Part shown: one piece after another, positions 11,626 to 23,000 of the stretch
Position numbering within the stretch: the stretch's first letter is position 1
Layout: the number at the start of each line of letters is the position of its first letter
From: Myoxocephalus aenaeus
Lineage: Eukaryota > Chordata > Actinopteri > Perciformes > Cottidae
Direction of reading: 5' to 3'
Assembly: GCA_038501785.1 (NCBI GenBank)
Contig: JBAMJR010000071.1
Coordinates: 1,261,501 to 1,325,500 of the forward strand
Length of the DNA: 64,000 bases
Notes under the pieces: model-generated
Databases searched by the model: none
Seen by the model: only the letters and a program-made list of their open reading frames with translations
Told to the model about the DNA's origin: nothing
Made by a program: the position numbers and the translations under genes

Positions 11626-12278
11626 TTACACAATATACATGTTCAGAAATAGAAAACAGACCCGGGTTGGTGGGGATGGCTGTGGTAGAGGGTCTGGTAG
11701 TGGTGAATCCTCTCTGTAAAATAAATTACTCTTAGTCAATACTAACTACACACAGTTTGAACAGTTCACAGGTGTACGTGTGCAGCGGAGCTGTGTACCT
11801 ACGCTACCTGGTAAACAGTGTCCGGGTCGTCGTCAGTCTTTCACGACGACGTAGTGTCTGGAGCGATGTTGTCCACTGCTGCAGATGTGAATCCTCTGTA
11901 AAATAAATGACTACTGGTCACTACTAAGTTCACTGAAAGAAAGTTACGATTACACACCAAAACAGTAACAGAGCTCCAGCAGGGACTTTGATCAGGGCCT
12001 GAGCTAACTGTGCTAACGGCTAACGTAAACAGACTACGTGCGTACCTGTGTTACGCCAGACTCGAGCAGAAAGGGACCAGCTAAATGTGCTCACTCTGCT
12101 AGCGTAAATATGCTATTGCAACACAAAGTGTAGTATCTAAATACACTTACCCATCTTCAAATGGATCCCTTCTGTCTGCATCTTCCTCTTGGTCGCAGGA
12201 GTCAAAGCCTGCAGGGTCGTCCTCGTCGCCAAAATCGTCGCCACAGCTTCCTCTGTAGTAAAGTGCGTCCTTTGCCAT
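11626..12278 (-). CDS. Short acidic hypothetical protein, spliced (right arm copy)
   Basis: Reverse-complement copy of the 856-1508 gene: exon 12278-12151, then 11713 to 11626. Splice sites and frame are retained. The ACGT cluster upstream is at 12666-12733. Confidence 0.4.
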
Positions 12279-12665
12279 AATATCTCTTCTTTATGAGTGA
12301 AGACGCCAGCGTGTTTTCAGAGCTCAGGTGTGTAGGTACATGCTTGTTGTTTGGGCGTTTCTTGAGTGTTCATTGATTCGTTTATTTAACCAAATGTTGA
12401 CGGACATATGATTCAACAAATCCCAGAGAAGGATTTCGTGTGACGAGTACTTTTTTGGCAAAGCGTCATATGACACGCCGATGGCCCTAACTATTGTCTG
12501 ATGGTGTTAAAAAATTGCAGGGCGCAGGCAGCGGAAGAAGGAAGTCTCCTCTTTCCGGCAAACGTAAAATTATATTTCTGCGATGTATTATCGCGACGCT
12601 ATGAATATTTTAGAAACGTGGAGAAACGTAAAGAGTGTCCCACCGCGATACCGCGGACAGAGAGT

Positions 12666-12733
12666 TAACAACGTGAACACGTGACTACGTGAATGCGTAA
12701 CAAAACGTAACAACGTGAACACGTAACAACGTG
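12666..12733 (-). promoter_or_regulatory. Cluster of ACGT-core motifs (right arm)
   Basis: Mirror copy of the motif cluster at 401-468. Confidence 0.4.
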
Positions 12734-13172
12734 ATCATCTTAACTTTTAAACCCCGGTTAAGCCCCAGACATTTTTCTCAAAAATTCCAAATGGTTTATT
12801 GGTTGATGATAGAACACAGGAAAGAAAAAAGAGAAATTGATATTCAGAAAAAAAAAAAACCTCCAGGATGTATTTTCTCTGTTTAATTATGCATATCATC
12901 GCTTTCCCCCCTACTATAATATAGCACTATGTGGTAACAGTATCTCTGCAAAGTTTGACTTTGATTAAGTGAGGTTAAATATTTGTAGTAATTAATTTAG
13001 TGCACATTTCGTGTACCGTAGAATTAGGTCTGCCCTAGCTTTAGGTCAAAATGCCCTAGCTTTCTTCCTGGACCTTGTACGCCTCTGGTTCCACAAACCA
13101 AGCAAGGCCGTGTGGAATATCATTTCATCCATAAGTAAGTCATATTTCAGTTTTTGGGCTGGAATGTGGTTG

Positions 13173-14260
13173 ATATCTTGCTGAGGCTTTGTCTGTCCCC
13201 GCTGCCGCCTCGCAGCCGTCCCGTCCCCCCCTGTCCCCGCAGCCGCCCCCTGTACCCATGATTTAATACATTGACAATTCATGTTTGTTTAATGAAAAAG
13301 CAAAACAAATAGCAAATTGTTAGATTTCTTAACCTCTTTAACCCCAGAGCCCCGCGGCGCCTATTATCGAACAGGAAAAGAGAAAAATAAGTAAAGTGAT
13401 GTTTCCTAAAGTATCTCCGGAACCACAACGTTGATTAACTTCATTTAAATTGCTGAAATACAGTAAAGCCTTGTGGGAAGAGTTCTATCCGAACATAAAA
13501 AATGTAACTTACCGTTAAGTTTATGTAATTATATAAACCCCGTAACCCTGCCGTCATTTTCGGCGGCGGCCGTAACTTTTGACAAAAGCGTTCATAAGTA
13601 CACTTTACAAAGTCGGATTTCAATAAACGACACCTCTTTGTAACCCTACGAGCTTGTAGGAGTCTATAAAATGAAATATTCATTCATCTCTGGATATTAG
13701 TACCTGAAAAATCGACTGTTTTTTTTCTCCTACTTCCTTGTTGCTTTTTTGTCTCTGCCTGCTTCTGTGAAGGTGGGAGGTTTCTTAGCCAGTCTTTGTC
13801 AGAGCTTTATGCAAATTTGAAATCCCAGCATGCACCAAACATATGGTGAGAAAGCAAAAAGCTTATAACCTTTAAATGTTTTAACCGAACGACAAAGTTT
13901 TTTTGACTAAAACTCCATGGTAACTCCCAAATGCTTTATTGTGATTTTTCTTTCAGATTCCGGTCATTATCTTTACAAAGACGGGTCCTACATCTCTGCA
14001 AGTTGTTGTTTAGGCCTTGAACCATGGAGTTGGGGGCGGCTCGACAAGCCATTTTGGGGAATCTCAATAACATTATATGTAACATAGTTATGATCAAAAT
14101 ATGGTATAAAAGTGAGTTAAAAACTAAATTCGGGAAAAAAATGATATAAAATAACACAACTATTAGAACTCATAGGGGGTTCATGCGACTACTTGAAGAA
14201 TGGATAGAGGGAACCCCAGAACCCCTCATCCCCCACGTCTGGGGGGCAAGGAGTATGGTT
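13173..14260. other. Unassigned sequence
   Basis: A GC-rich patch (about 13185-13260) is followed by AT-rich sequence. No ORF longer than about 80 codons, RNA gene or clear transposon terminus was recognised. Confidence 0.35.
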
Positions 14261-14280
14261 TGGCTATGATTCCCCTGTTT

Positions 14281-14390
14281 TTCCCTCCTCGTTCTGCAGT
14301 CAGACCACAGCACCCCTCTCTCCACAGACTGGTCACAGAGCAACACCTGCTGGTGAGTTCATGAAACTGCATTGGATTTAAAAAAATTAC
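14281..14390 (+). repeat. Dispersed repeat copy 1 (pair with 14699-14805)
   Basis: About 110 bp containing TTCCCTCCTCGTTCTGCAG, CAGACCACAGC, CCCCTCTCTCCACA and ACACCTGCTGGTGAGTT recur at 14699-14805 in the same orientation with scattered differences. This may be part of a short interspersed repeat family. Confidence 0.7.
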
Positions 14391-14698
14391 GTTTTCATTA
14401 TAATAAAAGAAGATTGGTGTGTTCATCGCATGCCGAATCCTCGAGTCCAAACTCTGGATTTAAAAAAATCTGAATTTGTGTTTTTCGAGTTTATTCTTTA
14501 TGAATAAGTAAAAACAAATTTAAATTGTGCGACTGTATTATGGGAATATGGTTTGGTGATTGCCCTGCATACTTTAACCGCACGTGTTTGATTATTCATT
14601 ATCGTTGAACAGTTCAACAATTCCCATAAAGGACGTGAAAGTGTATTTAAATACATCCAGTAGTCGTGTACTCATGTTTCATGCAGTACTTTGTGTGT

Positions 14699-14805
14699 TT
14701 CCCTCCTCGTTCTGCAGGCAGACCACAGCGCCCCTCTCTCCACACACTGGTCTTAGAGCGACACCTGCTGGTGAGTTGGTGAAACTGCACCAGTTTTTTT
14801 TTTTT
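14699..14805 (+). repeat. Dispersed repeat copy 2 (pair with 14281-14390)
   Basis: Second copy of the short repeat, followed by an oligo-T run at 14794-14807. Confidence 0.7.
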
Positions 14806-15126
14806 TTTAAATGAAAACAGGAAGTCGGAAAGCAGGAAGAACCCACATGATGTGAATAGAGAATACAAACAGTCCTGTTGTTTTAAACACACTTCTTGAC
14901 TCTAGAAGGAGTCTGGACGAGGTGGACTAGATGTCCCTGTTGTCCCCCTCAGTCCTGATCGTGTGCTGGTTGGGTTATGAAGGCAGACTGAAGATGAAGA
15001 CCTTCATCTGCAGCAGAACAACACGATGAAGGCGTGAAACTCCAGCTGGAGACTGTGTTGTGTTTCCTGCTTTCTGTCCTCAGGCTGCTGTCTCGCTGTG
15101 GATCCTCAAACATCCTCCTGCTCCGT

Positions 15127-15364
15127 GCCCCGTCTCTCTCTCCGTGTGCCCCGTTCTCTCTCCGTGTGCCCCGTCTCTCTCTCCGTGTGCCCCGTCTCTC
15201 TCTCCGTGTGCCCCGTCTCTCTCTCCGTGTGCCCCGTTCTCTCTCCGTGTGCCCCGTCTCTCTCTCCGTGTGCCCCGTCTCTCTCTCCGTGTGCCCCGTC
15301 TCTCTCTCCGTGTGCCCCGTCTCTCTCTCCGTGTGCCCCGTCTCTCTCTCCGTGTGCCCCGTCT
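15127..15364 (+). repeat. Minisatellite with roughly 22-bp unit
   Basis: The unit CCGTCTCTCTCTCCGTGTGCC is repeated about eleven times with one- or two-base length variants. Because the unit is not a multiple of three, all three frames stay open for long stretches, giving spurious ORFs of more than 170 codons. Confidence 0.95.
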
Positions 15365-15512
15365 CTATGCGTCCTCGCCCGTCTCTCTCCACAGCCGTCT
15401 CTCTCTCTATGCGTCCTCCCCCGTCTCTCTCTCTATGCGTCCTCCCCCGTCTCTCTCTCTATGCGTCCTCCCCCGTCTCTCTCTCTATGCGTCCTCCCCC
15501 GCCTCTCTCTCT
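15365..15512 (+). repeat. Minisatellite with TATGCGTCCTC unit
   Basis: CCCCGTCTCTCTCTCTATGCG followed by TCCT is repeated about five times, apparently evolved from the adjacent array by change of the GTGTG segment. Confidence 0.9.
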
Positions 15513-15860
15513 GTGTCCTGGGGGGGGTCAAAGGGCGTTTGGAGGAATGCAGGCGGAGCTGTGAGCAGATCCTTTTGTCCTCTCGTCTGCAGCTCACCAA
15601 TCATGACCCTCTGACGTAGACGATCTCACTGAATAGTTTCCCAGCAGCCTCTTGAGTTCCTCACCAGGGCGGGCAGAACCTGAAGTGGGTCAGACCGGGT
15701 AAGACCAGGTTCTGGAGCCAGTGGAGGTTCAGGGCTTCACATGCAGCTCCCAGACCTGTGTTTCCTGCCCAGAGAGAGGCATTTAAAGCCGGGTTTCGGC
15801 TCCCTCATGTAGCCCCCGGGCTCCAGGACCTTCATGGAGGTTTCTCCCGGGCAGAACCCC

Positions 15861-15868
15861 TTATATAC
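15861..15868 (+). promoter_or_regulatory. TATA box of the U6 gene at 15891
   Basis: TTATATAC lies about 30 bp upstream of the U6 start, the position expected for the TATA element of a type-3 RNA polymerase III promoter. I could not identify the proximal sequence element with confidence, although 15826-15845 is where it should lie. Confidence 0.6.
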
Positions 15869-15890
15869 CCCCCAGGAACATTGGTTAGTT

Positions 15891-15904
15891 GTGTAATTTC
15901 GATT

Positions 15905-15946
<42 letters not shown>

Positions 15947-15994
15947 GGCCCCTGCGCAAGGATGACACGCAAATTCGTGAAGCGTTCCTTATTT
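15891..15994 (+). ncRNA. U6: U6 spliceosomal snRNA variant with alternative 5' stem-loop
   Basis: From GCACATATACTAAAATTGG onward the sequence is canonical vertebrate U6, including the ACAGAGA box, the AGC triad and the GCGCAAGGATGACACGC stem-loop segment, through to GAAGCGTTCC. The 5' stem-loop differs from the usual one but still forms seven pairs (GTGTAAT with ATTGCAC, one G-U) closed by a TTCG tetraloop. That pattern, together with a TATA box about 30 bp upstream and a T-run downstream, suggests an expressible gene rather than a random pseudogene. The 3' end (CTTATTTC) is less U-rich than usual. Confidence 0.85.
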
Positions 15995-15998
15995 CTGC

Positions 15999-16004
15999 TT
16001 TTTT
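15999..16004 (+). terminator. RNA polymerase III T-run terminator
   Basis: Six consecutive T residues lie a few bases beyond the U6 3' end. Confidence 0.6.
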
Positions 16005-16067
16005 ATGTGAATTTAAGATTGTTTAATGATTTTTCACGATTTTTTTTACAATGCTATGTATATTTTG

Positions 16068-16824
16068 CAGTGACGGGCCGTCAGGGCCTGCTAAATCTTC
16101 TCTGCTGGCCTAAACTGATTTTATAATTTAATTTTAAAATGTAAATTTCTAAAAGTTTAATAATTAAAAGTTATATCTATTTTATAATGTAATTGTTTTT
16201 CACAAATACATGTATTATCATTGCTTTTCCCTATTATCTTATTTTCTCATTGCACAGCTCCTAAAAAAAAAATCCTAAAAAAAAAACATTCTAAAAAAAA
16301 ATCTATTTAAAAAAAAAAAATACATTTGGAAGAAAAAAATTCAATAAAAAAAAAAAAAAATCTATTATATAATGTAATTGTTTTCCACAAATACAAGTAT
16401 TATCATAATTTTTCACTATTAGCTTATTTTCTCATTGCACAGCTCCTAAAACAAAAATCCACAAAAAAAATATTTCTAAAAAAAATGTGATTTAAAAAAA
16501 AAAATTCAAACAAAAAACAATAAAAAAAAAAAAAATCAATTTTGAAAAAAATTCAATAAAAAAAAATATATATCTATTTTATAATGTAATTGTTTTTCAC
16601 AAATACATGTATTATCATTGTCTTTCCCTATTAGCTTATTTTCTCATTGCACTGCTCCTAAAAAAAAAATCCCCAAAAAAAAATTTCCCAAAAAAAAAAC
16701 TATTTAAAAAAAAAAATTACATTTTGAAGAAAAAAATTCTATTTGGAAGAAAAAAATATTTGGAAAAAAAATATATATTTTAAAATGTAATTGTTAGAGG
16801 TAGAAAACCCACGGGCCGCCACTG
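16068..16824. mobile_element. Non-autonomous hAT transposon (MITE)
   Basis: Termini are CAGTGACGGGCCGT and, inverted, CAGTGGCGGCCCGT (12 of 14 match). An exact 8-bp duplication ATATTTTG flanks it at 16060-16067 and 16825-16832. CAGTG-type ends with 8-bp duplications define hAT elements. The AT-rich interior has no ORF and consists largely of about three tandem copies of a 185-210-bp unit that begins TATAATGTAATTGTTTT and contains CTCATTGCACAGCTCCTAAAA. Confidence 0.88.
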
Positions 16825-16917
16825 ATATTTTGACTTATTGTTTTCAACTGTATGTATTATTACTACAGTTGAACACAAAAGTCCAACGTTTTACTGTAAT
16901 TTATTAAAATATATATG

Positions 16918-19900
16918 AATTTCAGAAACAGAGAAGATCGATAGCACATATACTAAAATTAGAACGACACAGAGAAGATTGGCATGGCCCCTCTAGGGAA
17001 AGTCCAATAAAAATAAAAAAAGAATTTCAGAAACAGAGAAGATCGATAGCACATATACTAAAATTAGAACGACACAGAGAAGATTGGCATGGCCCCTCTA
17101 GGGAAAGTCCAATAAAAATGTTTTTTTAAGAATTTCAGAAACAGAGAAGATCGATAGCACATATACTAAAATTAGAACGACACAGAGAAGATTGGCATGG
17201 CCCCTCTAGGGAAAGTCCAATAAAAATGTTTTTAAAGAATTTCAGAAACAGAGAAGATCGATAGCACATATACTAAAATTAGAACGACACAGAGAAGATT
17301 GGCATGGCCCCTCTAGGGAAAGTCCAATAAAAATGTTTTTTTAAGAATTTCAGAAACAGAGAAGATCGATAGCACATATACTAAAAGTAGAACGACACAG
17401 AGAAGATTGGCATGGCCCCTCTAGGGAAAGTCCAAAAAAATGTTTTTTTAAGAATTTCAGAAACAGAGAAGATCGATAGCACATATACTAAAATTAGAAC
17501 GACACAGAGAAGATTGGCATGGCCCCTCTAGGGAAAGTCCAATAAAAAAAAAAAAAGAATTTCAGAAACAGAGAAGATCGATAGCACATATACTAAAATT
17601 AGAACGACACAGAGAAGATTGGCATGGCCCCTCTAGGGAAAGTCCAAAAAAATGTTTTTTTAAGAATTTCAGAAACAGAGAAGATCGATAGCACATATAC
17701 TAAAATTAGAACGACACAGAGAAGATTGGCATGGCCCCTCTAGGGAAAGTCCAATAAAAAAAAAAAAAGAATTTCAGAAACAGAGAAGATCGATAGCACA
17801 TATACTAAAATTAGAACGACACAGAGAAGATTGGCATGGCCCCTCTAGGGAAAGTCCAATAAAAAAAAAAAAAAAAGAATTTCAGAAACAGAGAAGATCG
17901 ATAGCACATATACTAAAATTAGAACGACACAGAGAAGATTGGCATGGCCCCTCTAGGGAAAGTCCAATAAAAAAAAAAAAAGAATTTCAGAAACAGAGAA
18001 GATCGATAGCACATATACTAAAATTAGAACGACACAGAGAAGATTGGCATGGCCCCTCTAGGGAAAGTCCAATAAAAAAAATAAAAAAAGAATTTCAGAA
18101 ACAGAGAAGATCGATAGCACATATACTAAAATTAGAACGACACAGAGAAGATTGGCATGGCCCCTCTAGGGAAAGTCCAATAAAAATGTTTTTAAAGAAA
18201 TTCAGAAACAGAGAAGATCGATAGCACATATACTAAAATTAGAACGACACAGAGAAGATTGGCATGGCCCCTCTAGGGAAAGTCCAATAAAAATGTTTTT
18301 AAAGAATTTCAGAAACAGAGAAGATCGATAGCACATATACTAAAATTAGAACGACAAAGAGAAGATTGGCATGGCCCCTCTAGGGAAAGTCCAATAAAAA
18401 TGTTTTTAAAGAATTTCAGAAACAGAGAAGATCGATAGCACATATACTAAAATTAGAACGACACAGAGAAGATTGGCATGGCCCCTCTAGGGAAAATCCA
18501 ATAAAAAAAATAAAAAAAGAATTTCAGAAACAGAGAAGATCGATAGCACATATACTAAAATTAGAACGACACAGAGAAGATTGGCATGGCCCCTCTAGGG
18601 AAAGTCCAATAAAAATGTTTTTAAAGAAATTCAGAAACAGAGAAGATCGATAGCACATATACTAAAATTAGAACGACACAGAGAAGATTGGCATGGCCCC
18701 TCTAGGGAAAGTCCAATAAAAATGTTTTTAAAGAATTTCAGAAACAGAGAAGATCGATAGCACATATACTAAAATTAGAACGACACAGAGAAGATTGGCA
18801 TGGCCCCTCTAGGGAAAGTCCAATAAAAATGTTTTTTTAAGAATTTCAGAAACAGAGAAGATCGATAGCACATATACTAAAAGTAGAACGACACAGAGAA
18901 GATTGGCATGGCCCCTCTAGGGAAAGTCCAAAAAAATGTTTTTTTAAGAATTTCAGAAACAGAGAAGATCGATAGCACATATACTAAAATTAGAACGACA
19001 CAGAGAAGATTGGCATGGCCCCTCTAGGGAAAGTCCAATAAAAAAAAAAAAGAATTTCAGAAACAGAGAAGATCGATAGCACATATACTAAAATTAGAAC
19101 GACACAGAGAAGATTGGCATGGCCCCTCTAGGGAAAGTCCAATAAAAATAAAAAAAGAATTTCAGAAACAGAGAAGATCGATAGCACATATACTAAAATT
19201 AGAACGACACAGAGAAGATTGGCATGGCCCCTCTAGGGAAAGTCCAATAAAAATGTTTTTAAAGAATTTCAGAAACAGAGAAGATCGATAGCACATATAC
19301 TAAAATTAGAACGACACAGAGAAGATTGGCATGGCCCCTCTAGGGAAAGTCCAATAAAAAAAAAAAAAGAATTTCAGAAACAGAGAAGATCGATAGCACA
19401 TATACTAAAATTAGAACGACACAGAGAAGATTGGCATGGCCCCTCTAGGGAAAGTCCAATAAAAAAAAAAAAAGAATTTCAGAAACAGAGAAGATCGATA
19501 GCACATATACTAAAATTAGAACGACACAGAGAAGATTGGCATGGCCCCTCTAGGGAAAGTCCAAAAAAATGTTTTTTTAAGAATTTCAGAAACAGAGAAG
19601 ATCGATAGCACATATACTAAAATTAGAACGACACAGAGAAGATTGGCATGGCCACTCTAGGGAAAGTCCAATAAAAAAAAAAAGAATTTCAGAAACAGAG
19701 AAGATCGATAGCACATATACTAAAATTAGAACGACACAGAGAAGATTGGCATGGCCCCTCTAGGGAAAGTCCAATAAAAAAAAAAAGAATTTCAGAAACA
19801 GAGAAGATCGATAGCACATATACTAAAATTAGAACGACACAGAGAAGATTGGCATGGCCCCTCTAGGGAAAGTCCAATAAAAATAAAAAAAGAATTTCAG

Positions 19901-22384
19901 AAACAGAGAAGATCGATAGCACATATACTAAAAGTAGAACGACACAGAGAAGATTGGCATGGCCCCTCTAGGGAAAGTCCAAAAAAATGTTTTTTTAAGA
20001 ATTTCAGAAACAGAGAAGATCGATAGCACATATACTAAAATTAGAACGACACAGAGAAGATTGGCATGGCCCCTCTAGGGAAAGTCCAATAAAAAAAAAA
20101 AAGAATTTCAGAAACAGAGAAGATCGATAGCACATATACTAAAATTAGAACGACACAGAGAAGATTGGCATGGCCCCTCTAGGGAAAGTCCAATAAAAAT
20201 GTTTTTAAAGAATTTCAGAAACAGAGAAGATCGATAGCACATATACTAAAATTAGAACGACACAGAGAAGATTGGCATGGCCACTCTAGGGAAAGTCCAA
20301 TAAAAAAAAAAAGAATTTCAGAAACAGAGAAGATCGATAGCACATATACTAAAATTAGAACGACACAGAGAAGATTGGCATGGCCCCTCTAGGGAAAGTC
20401 CAAAAAAATGTTTTTTTAAGAATTTCAGAAACAGAGAAGATCGATAGCACATATACTAAAATTAGAACGACACAGAGAAGATTGGCATGGCCACTCTAGG
20501 GAAAGTCCAATAAAAAAAAAAGAATTTCAGAAACAGAGAAGATCGATAGCACATATACTAAAATTAGAACGACACAGAGAAGATTGGCATGGCCCCTCTA
20601 GGGAAAGTCCAATAAAAAAAAAAAAAGAATTTCAGAAACAGAGAAGATCGATAGCACATATACTAAAATTAGAACGACACAGAGAAGATTGGCATGGCCC
20701 CTCTAGGGAAAGTCCAAAAAAATGTTTTTTTAAGAATTTCAGAAACAGAGAAGATCGATAGCACATATACTAAAATTAGAACGACACAGAGAAGATTGGC
20801 ATGGCCCCTCTAGGGAAAGTCCAATAAAAATGTTTTTAAAGAATTTCAGAAACAGAGAAGATCGATAGCACATATACTAAAATTAGAACGACACAGAGAA
20901 GATTGGCATGGCCCCTCTAGGGAAAGTCCAATAAAAAAAAAAAGAATTTCAGAAACAGAGAAGATCGATAGCACATATACTAAAATTAGAACGACACAGA
21001 GAAGATTGGCATGGCCCCTCTAGGGAAAGTCCAAAAAAATGTTTTTTTAAGAATTTCAGAAACAGAGAAGATCGATAGCACATATACTAAAATTAGAACG
21101 ACACAGAGAAGATTGGCATGGCCACTCTAGGGAAAGTCCAAAAAAATGTTTTTTTAAGAATTTCAGAAACAGAGAAGATCGATAGCACATATACTAAAAT
21201 TAGAACGACACAGAGAAGATTGGCATGGCCCCTCTAGGGAAAGTCCAAAAAAATGTTTTTTTAAGAATTTCAGAAACAGAGAAGATCGATAGCACATATA
21301 CTAAAATTAGAACGACACAGAGAAGATTGGCATGGCCACTCTAGGGAAAGTCCAATAAAAAAAAAAGAATTTCAGAAACAGAGAAGATCGATAGCACATA
21401 TACTAAAATTAGAACGACACAGAGAAGATTGGCATGGCCCCTCTAGGGAAAGTCCAAAAAAATGTTTTTTTAAGAATTTCAGAAACAGAGAAGATCGATA
21501 GCACATATACTAAAATTAGAACGACACAGAGAAGATTGGCATGGCCCCTCTAGGGAAAGTCCAATAAAAAAAAAAAAAGAATTTCAGAAACAGAGAAGAT
21601 CGATAGCACATATACTAAAATTAGAACGACACAGAGAAGATTGGCATGGCCCCTCTAGGGAAAGTCCAAAAAAATGTTTTTTTAAGAATTTCAGAAACAG
21701 AGAAGATCGATAGCACATATACTAAAATTAGAACGACACAGAGAAGATTGGCATGGCCCCTCTAGGGAAAGTCCAATAAAAATGTTTTTAAAGAATTTCA
21801 GAAACAGAGAAGATCGATAGCACATATAATAAAATTAGAACGACAAAGAGAAGATTGGCATGGCCCCTCTTGGGAAAGTCCAATAAAAATGTTTTTGAAG
21901 AATTTCAGAAACAGAGAAGATCGATAGCACATATACTAAAATTAGAACGACACAGAGAAGATTGGCATGGCCCCTCTTGGGAAAGTCCAATAAAAATGTT
22001 TTTAAAGAATTTCAGAAACAGAGAAGATCGATAGCACATATACTAAAATTAGAACGACACAGAGAAGATTGGCATGGCCCCTCTAGGGAAAGTCCAATAA
22101 AAATAAAAAAAGAATTTCAGAAACAGAGAAGATCGATAGCACATATACTAAAATTAGAACGACACAGAGAAGATTGGCATGGCCCCTCTAGGGAAAGTCC
22201 AATAAAAATGTTTTTAAAGAATTTCAGAAACAGAGAAGATCGATAGCACATATACTAAAATTAGAACGACACAGAGAAGATTGGCATGGCCCCTCTAGGG
22301 AAAGTCCAATAAAAATGTTTTTTTAAGAATTTCAGAAACAGAGAAGATCGATAGCACATATACTAAAATTAGAACGATACAAAG
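16918..22384 (+). repeat. U6 snRNA-derived tandem satellite, about 51 complete copies
   Basis: Monomers of about 106 bp begin GAATTTCAGAAACAGAGAAG, then carry a U6 segment from AGCACATATACTAAAATTAG through ACACAGAGAAGATTGGCATGGCCCCT (broken here for length: it matches U6 from about nucleotide 15 to 64 with a few fixed changes), then CTAGGGAAAGTCCAA and a variable A/T linker. Three linker types alternate: a long A-run, AAAAAAATGTTTTTTTAA, and AATAAAAATGTTTTTAAA. A GGCCACTCT variant recurs near 19650, 20280, 20489, 21120 and 21335, hinting at higher-order organisation. The last copy breaks off near 22384. Confidence 0.95.
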
Positions 22385-22497
22385 AAGTTACCATTTTCAT
22401 TTTTGCCGTGCATCTTATTTATTTATTTGTCATTTTTGATGGACCTCACCAGGCCGGACTGGGAGAGCCGCGGGCCGTAAGATGCCCAGGTCTGCTC
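22385..22497. other. Non-U6 segment between U6 5'-derived and 3'-derived pieces
   Basis: About 113 bp of unassigned sequence with TTATTTATTTATTT and a GC-rich AGAGCCGCGGGCCGT portion separates the last satellite copy from a U6 3' fragment. It may be a remnant of an element that split a U6 gene. Confidence 0.4.
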
Positions 22498-22543
22498 TGG
22501 GATGACACGCAAATTCATCAAGCGTTCCTTATTGCTGCTTTTT
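22498..22543 (+). pseudogene. U6 snRNA 3' fragment
   Basis: GGGATGACACGCAAATTCAT followed by CAAGCGTTCCTTATTGCTGC and a T-run matches the last third of U6. Its CTTATT-type end resembles the 3' end of the U6 at 15891, so both probably descend from one local U6 subfamily, here broken upstream of the GGATGACACG segment. Confidence 0.85.
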
Positions 22544-22834
22544 GATTTGATTATGATTTAATTCTGAATACATTTGAGGATTTTTTTACGATATAGTTTT
22601 TTACACACTTATACAAACACGCACATCACACTGAACTTTGTCAGCTGAACTGAAGGAACCCTGACCCTTGAACAAAGGCAGCACAGAGTGAATGAAGTGT
22701 GAGGCCTTTGTTGTGAGCTTTGAGAGCTGTGAAGAGCTGATGGGGCCATCAGGCTCCTCCCCCCTCCTCACCTCCCCACCTCCCCTCCCCCAGAGTTCAA
22801 AGTCCCCTTATTAAGGTCAAAGCCTTAAGATAAG

Positions 22835-23000
22835 ATAAGGTTTTTAAATCCTTTATTTGTCCCGCAGTGGGGAAATTGCCGGATTACAGCAGCAAGAGAA
22901 ATAAAGAAGTAATATGAATACACAGTAAAACCGTAATAAAACAGTAAAGAATCTACAATAGCAGTATTATATATACAGATACAATAAAAAATGTATTCAA
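22835..23000. repeat. Non-LTR retrotransposon tail in the element intron
   Basis: AAGATAAGATAAGG followed by CCTTTATTTGTCCCGCAGTG and GGGGAAATTGCCGGATTACA is a common fish repeat tail. The same insertion, reversed, is at about 30900-31075 in the sister element, so it predates their separation. Confidence 0.6.

Larger units (their letters stand above)
10025..13133 (-). repeat. Right arm of 3.1-kb inverted repeat
   Basis: Reverse complement of 1-3109. Its inner edge (10025) is an abrupt junction in the middle of the terminal repeat, whereas in the left arm that terminal repeat runs on to 3250. The duplication breakpoint is therefore not the transposon end, which argues for a structural rearrangement rather than two independent insertions. 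Confidence 0.95.
10025..13172 (-). mobile_element. Long-TIR element, right copy, truncated at its inner end
   Basis: The outer terminal repeat is 12849-13172, ending at the same GGAATGTGGTTG as position 3250. The inner terminal repeat is present only as 10025-10239. The interior contains the mirror images of the minisatellite (10764-10952) and of the LINE YADD fragment (10684-10767). Confidence 0.6.

Noticed and set aside
15034..15619. Three overlapping ORFs of more than 170 codons rich in Ser/Leu/Pro/Cys
   Set aside because: They are translations of a minisatellite whose unit is not a multiple of three, so every frame stays open.
16918..22384. CRISPR-like array
   Set aside because: The context is a eukaryotic genome, the repeated part is U6 sequence and the linkers are low-complexity A/T runs rather than unique spacers.
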